This document shows positions 56,936 through 64,000 of a stretch of DNA of 64,000 nt, one piece after another; within the stretch, counting starts at the first letter, position 1, and each line of letters starts with the position of its first letter. The notes beneath the pieces were generated by a model. The model searched no databases. It was not told the DNA's origin and was given only the letters and a program-made list of their open reading frames with translations. The position numbers were made by a program, and so were the translations under genes. The DNA is from Trichobilharzia szidati (Eukaryota > Platyhelminthes > Trematoda > Strigeidida > Schistosomatidae), in assembly GCA_944472155.2 (NCBI GenBank), contig OX235279.1, forward strand, positions 159,548,199 to 159,612,198, in the 5' to 3' direction.

Positions 56936-56969
56936 GTGAAATAGAATATTTTGCACATTGTGGATTAAA

Positions 56970-57470
56970 ATATCAGTATTATTCCTCTGGGTTCCAGGGG
57001 ATACATGGGGCTTTAACGACCCACCCACCCTCCCCCACTTCATCCTGTTCTCTGTTGTCTCCCTTAGCTGGCTCTACGACTGCCCCTAGGCTTCCACTTC
57101 CACTTCACACAGCCTCCTCCATGTTACTCTTGGATCAACATCCGAATCGGCGTTTCCCACATAGGTCCTACTTCAGGGTTTGCGTTGCGCATAATGTCCC
57201 TCAACGGTCTCCACAGCATATGTTCAATCCATCCCTCTAATCCTGCATAACTGTTGATTGACAGGTTCCTGGTTGGTTCTTTCCCCCAGGCCTTTATTGC
57301 TAATCCTTTCTGGCCATCCATCTGACCTTCAGTAAAAAACCGACTAAGGCAGCAGCTGTTCATGAAAGTCTGTATTGGCCCACCTGGAAATGCTTTTCGT
57401 GAGGCAAACATCAAATCCCTGAATCATACAAAACCATTCATTTGACATTAGCGTTGGAGTTCCAGGTTAA
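56970..57470 (-). mobile_element. RTE-like retrotransposon, 3' fragment
   Basis: The plus strand begins CAGTATTATTCCTCTGGG, TTCCAGGGGATACATGGGGC (reversed tail). It then runs through CATGTTACTCTTGGATC, CTGACCTTCAGT and GAGTTCCAGGTTAAAAATAT. It lies directly next to the PLE fragment in the same orientation. Confidence 0.7.
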
Positions 57471-57654
57471 AAATATGTAGAGACAGCATATATTTACCTA
57501 ACAATAATTAGGCCGAAAAATAATTTTCCTTAATATGTTGTTGAGCACTGATAGGCTTACATCCCATGTCTTTCACTTCAGACTGGAAATTCTTTTTGCA
57601 GTAAAGCTAGTCACTGTTAACTTTACCCTGACTATCACAACTGCTTTATTATTA

Positions 57655-57872
57655 TTTTATTCCTTCACGTTCCCAGTGGAAAATAGGGCTTCAAGCTAGA
57701 GGCTTTGAAGTTTCTGTAGCAGTGGTGATTATTTTTACAGGAAGGGGTCGCTAGCCTCATTCCAAACCTTTCCTCTTTACCAGCTTTATTTCTGGCTTAG
57801 CGAGGTAAAGGAGTGCGTCAGTGGCCGGGAATCGAACCCCGGTGAGTGTCCTAACCGCTGTGCAACTGCCGC
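57655..57872 (-). repeat. SINE-A, full-length-like copy
   Basis: The plus strand starts TATTCCTTCACGTTCCCAGT, then GCTTTGAAGTTTCTGTAGC and TTTTTACAGGAAGGGG. It ends with the head reversed: GGGAATCGAACCCCGG and CCTAACCGCTGTGCAACTGC. Confidence 0.8.
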
Positions 57873-57874
57873 GT

Positions 57875-58389
57875 ACACCATCAACTGTGTACAGTTATGT
57901 AGTTGATGTTCGTATATTTCAGTCTCCTAATGACTTTTTCCTCTTCATTTTCAAAATCACCGGCTGCCCGATTCATTTTCTCCTAACCTTGTTGAGTAGC
58001 CAAAGACCTTTACTGATTTGTCTCTTATGATACCCACCAAGTCGGTAACGGACATTAAAAATCATAAATTCATTGTATTGGCACCGATCTGTATAACCGG
58101 TAATTTATTTACCGAACCTACAAAACTCACAGAAGACAACTGCTCTTCACGGATGGTACAATGAAAAGAAGGGTTAATCTATCGGCGTAATTGTGTTCCT
58201 TAAGATAGGCGGTTTAACTGTAAAGCTTTCATTGTCTTTCAGTACAACATCTTCATGTGGTTACAACACAAGCATGCTATTATCATCCACCTGAGCTACA
58301 ATAAATCTTTTCCATCATATCTAATGGTTAGCGTAATCAGATCCCAAAAATTGATCACTGTTCAATAGAAGACAACAGTATTAGTTTGA
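57875..58389. other. Nothing recognised
   Basis: No feature established. Confidence 0.35.
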
Positions 58390-58640
58390 TTTCTAGATGA
58401 CATTATCATTTAGAAAACCGCTAGCAAACCTGAGAAAACTGGACAGCTGTTTTGACCCAGTCTGAGACTCCTCAGCAGTATCCATCCGTATTCGGGTTGC
58501 AAGGAGAACCTGTAAGCCATTCAGCCACTAGAACTCCATCCAGTGGGTCGTGAATCCTAAATTCTGCCAATTCGCGATATATATAGTGCAACTGTGGTGA
58601 GAGCTGGCTGCTAGCCAAAGTTGGTAGACAGTAACTGACG
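58390..58640 (-). repeat. F1 element, left arm of a wide inverted pair
   Basis: In reverse orientation: GACATTATCATTTAGAAAAC, ACTGGACAGCTGTTTTGACC, ATTCAGCCACTAGAACTCC, TTCTGCCAATTCGCGATATA. Its mirror is at 59005-59250. Confidence 0.65.
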
Positions 58641-59004
58641 TCAATGTTTATGTCCCCGATATTGGTGGTGAGAAAATGAGAACAAAGGCTTTGCGTAGGC
58701 GGATACAGTTAGCATATAGATGATCTGACACAGCCACAAGAGATGCAAGGTTAACTTTCTGTGAGAAACAACCAAATCAAAAGACTGTATTTTCTACTAA
58801 CAATAATCTACAATAATGTACATTAAAATCTATAAATGTGTGTTGATTTTCCTTAATAAACGATCTGTTGCCTGGCCCTTGTCTTCTGTTGTTACACAAC
58901 CACCAATCAATGTCATAAGCGGGTGACTGTTTTTTATCTGGTTTGATAGGGAAGTCATAACCAGAAGGGTACACGAAGTCCGCTAAGAAAACAGTCACTC
59001 GTTT
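58641..59004. other. Spacer between two F1 arms, nothing recognised
   Basis: About 360 bp of unrelated sequence. Confidence 0.4.
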
Positions 59005-59250
59005 GTGACACTGACTGGTGGTTGCACTATATATATATATATATCGCGATCTGGCAGAATTTGGAATTCATGAGCCCTTGGATCGGGTGCCACTGGCTGA
59101 ATGGTCTACAAGCTCTCCTGGTAACCTAAAGGTCCCGGGTTTTCACCCCAGTGGAGGTGGATATTGTTGAAGAGCCCCAAACTATGGCGAAACAGCCGTC
59201 CAGTACTCTCAGGTTTTCTAAATGATGTCAACTGGTGATCTAACTAATAT
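59005..59250 (+). repeat. F1 element, right arm of a wide inverted pair
   Basis: In forward orientation: TATATATCGCGATCTGGCAG, CACTGGCTGAATGGTCTAC, CTGGTAACCTAAAGGTCC, CAAACTATGGCGAAACAGCC, GTCCAGTACTCTCAGG. A (TA)n run at about 59029-59044 sits at its start, where the mirror copy has TATATATA too. Confidence 0.7.
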
Positions 59251-59254
59251 TGTT

Positions 59255-60291
59255 TGTCTTGACTTCGTAGGCTTTTGCATCTACCCTTGCATTACTAAAT
59301 AACTTCATCTATGCACATCAATAGATTTGTTTCGGCATACGCGTCTATAACACATCTATGATGTACTCCATTCTGTCTAAATATATTATACAACAAAAGC
59401 CTATCGACCAAGGACTTTAGTCTTTCTGTGTGTGTATGTATGTTTCTGCAGTAATTCTTCTAGTAATCAGCGTATTTCTTTACATATAGAGAAGGAATAC
59501 TGATAACAATTTTATATGCTGATTAGTTTATTCTCTCTCTCTGTCCCTCTTGCTTGCTCTCTCGTATTAACAAGATTGTACCAGATAACAGAGTATGAAT
59601 GCGAACCTTTGTTCACGAAATTAATAATAATAATAATAATCATAATAATCATAATAATAATAATAGAATAAATGAGAATAGTTTTAGATGAAAGAAAGCC
59701 TAGCATAACCAAATGTAATAGCTTGTTTTCAAGACCACAGAATTAACCACACAATAAATAGTCAGTGTGTCACGCAATATACATATGACTATTATACACA
59801 AAAGATATTGTTTTACACTTTCCGGCTATGTTGTTATCATTTTCCCTTTGCCACCACCTTATTTGTTCCTTGTTCTCCCTCCCCCTGTCTTTCTCTCCCC
59901 CGCTTCTCTCTCTCTCGGCTTTGTGTACCATTATTTCTGTAACAATGTGATATTATCAGTGGCTGAATAAACATGTCTGCTGATGGAAATGAGTCATTTT
60001 CCTGATATATATGTAAATTCTGTTTAGCATTGTTTAATCATAATTGTGTGTGTTTCTCATTTATTATACTTTTATATAATACACTCTCTAATGCTTTTAG
60101 TCGTGTTCAAGGTATTAGAAATTATTTTTTTCTCTTATTCAGGAAATTAACTGATGAGAAGATGTATTACACAGGGCGATTAATTCTGTGAAATAATATA
60201 TGTGTACATATGTATCATAGAAATGATTACTGTATTAGTAAGCCCACTGTATAGCCCCATATTCTAATTATATTGTTGAATTGACAGTTGG

Positions 60292-60322
<31 letters not shown>

Positions 60323-60373
60323 ATGTGAAAGTTTAGAAGAAAACATCAACGACCTAGTGTTCTAAACATGATT
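59255..60373. other. AT-rich with microsatellites
   Basis: An AAT/ATA run lies at about 59620-59665 and a (GTTA)n run at about 60292-60322. CT-rich patches occur at 59530-59565 and 59875-59920. No gene. Confidence 0.4.
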
Positions 60374-61440
60374 TAATTGTGGTCTCTGAGCTAGTCGATT
60401 TAATTACAGGGCTTTCGTTGTCCAAAACACAGGGAACTTACTTGAATTCTCCATGAATGATATTTATCTCCATGTCTTGACAATCATTGTCGTGGATGGT
60501 TGCCGATTTACGCCTCTATTTATCACTTGTATTTACTTGGAATTTGAACTCTGTTGTCGTGTGGGTTTATTTTTTCTTTCATTATTTCGCAAATCTGGTT
60601 CAAAAAGTAATATGTTTGTTAATCGCTGATGTTGGTCTGAGTACCAGGCTTCTAGAAATTCCCTGAATGCATGTTCGGTGTTGCAGATATTTAAGATTTC
60701 TGCATTATCCTAATCAGATTGGCGTGAGTAATTATCTACATGCATTGATATGAAACAAGAATATAGAATGTGCGTTTCCACAGTTTTGATTTGTGTTCTT
60801 GGATTTGGACACAAAAGGAATGCCGACTTTGACCAATGTAATGTTTATTATAGTCCATACAATTTATTTTGTATGTCCGTCGTTGGCACAGCAGTTAGGA
60901 CTCTCACCGACCAATAACATGATCCCGGGTTCGATCCCTTGCCGACGCACACCTGATATCATTGGTTGACCTTCGAAATTTGGGCTACCGATATCACGTG
61001 CTGAAAGTTCCATACTTGTAACAAAAATACTGTGTGGAATCAAGTTATAATCAAAATAAATAAGTAAAGTAAACTAAATTAATTTTATCCTTTTCTGTTG
61101 GATCATTCGGTTTGCACAATATGTAATGAAGTGATTCTGCTGGCTTGTGTACTATGTTTATTTCAGACTGTCTTTATATTCCAGGTGTTATTCCAGAGAT
61201 ATTCTTTATATATGTCAGGGAGAATTTCCTTGTGGTCTTTGATGATGGTTTCTTGTTGGTGTTGCGACTTGAGTCTAAACACTTTTTGATGAAATTGTGT
61301 GGGTATTCATTCTTTTTGAAGACAATAAAATGGCTTTTTTCTCTTGAGCACCTGAATCCTAAAGTGTGTTTGGACTCTTTTAAACAATGTCTGCACACAG
61401 TTTCTTTTGCAAGTCATTCAAATTATAGTTGAGCTTTTGA
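60374..61440 (-). mobile_element. Penelope-like element interrupted by SINE-B
   Basis: The minus-strand frame 61398-61174 encodes the end of the reverse-transcriptase region and linker. It reads GFRCSREKSHFIVFKKNEYP, then HNFIKKCL, and ends in LTYIKNISGITPG, typical of the stretch that leads into the PLE endonuclease. Below the SINE-B insertion the minus strand reads YKINCMDYNKHYIGQSRH (GIY-YIG core) and QIQEHKSKLWKR near 60865-60780, then the C-terminal region. The last 400 bp (60374-60775) is repeated in the opposite orientation at 61455-61883. Stops break the frame. Confidence 0.75.
60882..61078 (+). repeat. SINE-B, copy 2, nested in a PLE
   Basis: The head is CGTCGTTGGCACAGCAGTTA and GGGTTCGATCCC. 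The body is GATATCATTGGTTGACC, AAATTTGGGCTACCGATATC, AGTTCCATACTTGTAAC. The end is AATCAAAATAAATAAGTAAA. It separates the linker from the GIY-YIG core of the surrounding PLE. A clean target-site duplication could not be read by eye. Confidence 0.8.
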
Positions 61441-61885
61441 ATCCGAGAACGTAAATCAGCTGTACTCCTGTTTCATATCAATGCATGTAGATAATTACGG
61501 ACACCAATCTGATTGGGAAAATGTAGAAATCTTAAATATCGGCAACACCAAACATGCAGTCAGAGAATTTCTAGAAGCCTGGTACTCAGACGAACATCAG
61601 CGATTAACATACATATTACTCTATAGACCAGAATAATGAAATAATGCAACAAAAAATAAACCCACACGACAACAGAGTTCGAATTCGAAGTCAATACAAG
61701 TGATGAATAGAGGCGTAAATCAATAAACTATCCGCGGCAATGATTGCCAGGACATCCAAATAAATATCACTCATGGGGAATTCAGGCAAGTTTACTTTAT
61801 ATTGAAACCTGCTCTGAAGATGTTGTCTAGATGGTGTGCAACGAAAGCTCAACAGTTAAATCAACCAGCTCAGAGAACACAGCTT
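61441..61885 (+). mobile_element. Inverted copy of the PLE 3' end
   Basis: This plus-oriented stretch mirrors 60374-60775. Examples are GTTTCATATCAATGCATG, AATTTCTAGAAGCCTGG, CCCACACGACAACAGAG and AACGAAAGCTC, each the reverse complement of text in the left copy. The arms are about 400-430 bp and differ by scattered substitutions. Confidence 0.75.
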
Positions 61886-61889
61886 ACTC

Positions 61890-62905
61890 AAAATCATCCA
61901 CCTAAGCTTCAGTTCTTCTCTATTATAATAGCACATTCAAGACAAATGACACTATTACATACCTGATTAAATATCTCTGATCTGACTGAAAATCAATGGA
62001 GAAGTTCAGCTGAAGCTATTGCTTCGAATGCAGTCACTCTCTATTTTTTTATCTGAGCTGTAGTTTTTTGAAACAATTCCTTCAATGTAAATTTACTCAC
62101 CCGGTCTGACTTAGCTCAGATAGCCGAATCACTACATAGTCCTATTTGATCTGTTGCTTGACTTGATTGTGACAATACTTTCTCGTAATTCTTATTCCTG
62201 AGCAGGTATATTCTCTTAAAAAATAAAGAAATGATAAGAAATGATAAAATGCACTTCGTAGACCTTGACATTAAAATGATTATTACGCGCAATTTATGAA
62301 CTTTCATTTGGGTTACATAAATTATTTATCTGTATATCTTTATTCTGATAGGTCAATTATAATCACGTGTTCTATTGTTCCATTAGAAATCGGTGTCTTA
62401 TGAAGTCGTTGATATCTCTGAGGTCTACTAATAACATTTCAAATGTTTAAGTTTTTCCAGGCTGTAATTTGATAAAACTCACATTTACACGTCAGTCTAG
62501 AGACATTACGTTATACAAAAGACGCAAATCACACATTGATAAGTAGTCTTTCAGTGTCTGTGATAACAAAGACTCTGCTGGGTGGAGGGGGGCCTTGACT
62601 ACTCACTTACAAACAATAGCAGTCTTATAGATTATGGAACCTGATTTAAGCGAATATGGATTTCGAGTATTTCTTAGTCATACTTCACAATTACGCAATA
62701 AAATATTAGTCTCAGGCATTTGAAACAATGTGGATTAATAGAATCGAATATAATTAAAGTTCAGAGATAATGATATTGATAACTTGTGAAACTTTATATT
62801 AAACATGCAACTATGGCACAGCTTGATATTGATAATAACGTTAGCAGTGCAAATAAAAATAATATTAACAGTTATCCGGTGTCTTTGTGAGACATAACTA
62901 TTCGA
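61890..62905. other. Nothing recognised
   Basis: AT-rich, with no established feature. Confidence 0.35.
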
Positions 62906-62911
62906 GATTCT

Positions 62912-63397
62912 TAATTGGTGGATGGTGACTAACAGCGGAATCTGGGATGCGCATTTCGTCTCATTTGGGACTCCTCAGCTAGTGGATGTACCTGCATTCC
63001 TCAGTGAGTGATGATGTTCCTACCGAGATTCGAACCCAGTGCCTATAGTTTCAAACGCCAAAGTATGATCCACTAGACCACTTGCAGCGGGTCATATTAA
63101 TTATTTAATTCAATTTTAGATTTTCCTGTCTATTGACTGGACCGAAGTGCTTGGTTTGGTTCAAGCCTCGGTGGGAACATCCCTCACTGAGGAATGCAGG
63201 TACATCCACTAGCTGAGGAGTCCCAAATGAGACGAAATGTGCATTCCAGATTCCGCTGTTAGTCATCATCCACCGATCAACTTCTAATTAAATGCCCAGA
63301 CATCGTCGAAGCATCTGTACAAGAAGCCAACAGACATGTCAACCTGAAAACCAGCACTTCGGTCCAATCAATCGACGGGAAAAATCTAAAATTGAAT
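62912..63397. repeat. F2 (Smα-like hammerhead element), inverted composite with the best-preserved core
   Basis: Arms 62912-63030 and 63163-63285 are reverse complements with few differences (about 117 bp). A second pair, 63107-63149 and 63354-63397, is also inverted (TTTTAGATTTTCCTGTC against AAAAATCTAAAATTG). The plus-oriented hammerhead at about 63198-63262 reads GCAGGTACATCC, CTGAGGA, GTCCCAAATGAGAC, GAAATGTGCATTC. CUGAGGA differs from CUGAUGA only at the variable position 7. The minus-oriented mirror at about 62990-62925 has the same core. Between them, read on the minus strand at about 63092-63025, is a tRNA-like segment (GTGGTCTAGTGGATC, then GGGTTCGAATC). Confidence 0.8.
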
Positions 63398-63821
63398 TAT
63401 ATTCTAGATTGTGGTTGAAGGCCATGGCAGGAAGGGGGACTGAACAAACATTTTCTGAACACAGAGACTGGGTTGAGAATTTCTTTTGTAGTAACTGCCT
63501 CAGTTGTGCTTAACAATCGTAGGCGTTTAAATAAAGGGAATTAAGCTGGAACCTCGTATGGAATTGTAAAAGCTGAATATTATTTATCAACTTTGTGCAC
63601 CGTAATTACAAGGTGTGCCAGTATGAAATTCCTGACTGACTTTACAAATAGCTTACCTAACCACGTTTAACAATGCTCAAGAAGGCAACGGTGGGCTTTC
63701 GAGTTTTCCTACCTACGTAACTGTCTCCACAAGAACTAAAGTGGCCAGTCTCGGTAGTTTAATCTTCACTTGCATTGTGTTGTGGCAAATAATGTTTAAG
63801 CTATTATTTTTCCAATTTAAG
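63398..63821. other. Nothing recognised
   Basis: The end reads CTATTATTTTTCCAATTTAAG, a usable splice acceptor before 63822. Confidence 0.35.
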
Positions 63822-63907
63822 ATGCTGGTAATTCAGCTGAAACATCCTCCATTCTTATAGGCAGTGCCCAAATAGATACAAGTCTTCACAGCAAAATGCT
63901 TTTTTGA
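63822..63907 (+). CDS. Weak candidate exon in the frame of the Ig gene, ending in a stop
   Basis: After the acceptor CCAATTTAAG, the phase left by exon 54002-54111 gives an open stretch AGNSAETSSILIGSAQIDTS, then LHSKMLF and TGA at 63905. If used as a terminal exon it would yield a secreted single-Ig protein without a kinase. No strong donor lies inside it. The composition is Ser/Thr-rich, like a linker. Chance is a real alternative. Confidence 0.2.
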
Positions 63908-64000
63908 TTGTCAATTATGGTATCAAGTAGATAGCATATTGTGATAGTCTGAGTAATTATGGCTTCTAAGGGAATACCATGGTGCAATTTCATTTCGAAC

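Noticed and set aside
1..64000. Bacterial-type systems, CRISPR arrays, or viral insertions
   Set aside because: Base composition, introns and repeat classes are those of an animal genome. No evenly spaced short repeats with unique spacers and no viral structural proteins were seen.

Overview
The window is AT-rich, repeat-laden eukaryotic DNA from a trematode, most likely a schistosome (Schistosoma or a close relative). The grounds are the kinds of repeat present: Smα-like elements with hammerhead-ribozyme cores, RTE-type non-LTR retrotransposon fragments, Penelope-like elements (PLEs) with GIY-YIG endonuclease, tRNA-derived SINEs, and long (TA)n tracts. There are no operons, bacterial genes, CRISPR arrays, or rRNA or genuine tRNA genes. 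The species cannot be resolved by reading alone.

One cellular gene can be supported, on the + strand. Exon 1 (28680-28963) encodes a signal peptide and a Ser/Asn- and Ala/Gly-rich N terminus. A possible 38-nt microexon lies at 43813-43850. Two exons at 52953-53130 and 54002-54111 together encode one I-set immunoglobulin domain that most resembles the Ig domain of ROR-family receptor tyrosine kinases. The Frizzled-like, Kringle and kinase exons expected of a ROR protein were not found and would lie beyond base 64000. The introns are about 9 to 24 kb and are packed with transposon debris. The splice phases suggest two mutually exclusive in-frame routes into the Ig domain: one uses the microexon with a proximal acceptor, the other skips it and uses an acceptor 32 nt upstream.

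The rest is layered mobile DNA. (i) At least thirteen decayed copies of one RTE-like LINE (SR2-type by recollection), all truncated and frameshifted. (ii) A second non-LTR family, seen once at 29206-29785, sitting inside a SINE with a 10-bp target-site duplication. (iii) PLE fragments at about 5.1-6.8, 23.0-23.3, 56.4-56.9 and 60.4-61.9 kb, with a doubtful one at 50 kb. (iv) SINE-A, a tRNA-headed SINE of about 220 bp whose 3' end matches the RTE LINE tail. (v) SINE-B, two copies of about 195 bp, one nested in a PLE. (vi) F1, an abundant element with a tRNA-like segment and a hammerhead-like motif, often arranged as inverted dimers. (vii) F2, an Smα-like hammerhead element whose four copies are all inverted composites. 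(viii) F3, a 342-bp unit repeated in tandem. (ix) A candidate solo LTR. The family labels SINE-A, SINE-B, F1, F2 and F3 are mine.

The observations most worth pursuing are the phase-coupled microexon choice, the inverted-dimer habit shared by the ribozyme-bearing families and the PLE ends, the recurrent change of C3 to A in the hammerhead cores, and the shared LINE/SINE tail.
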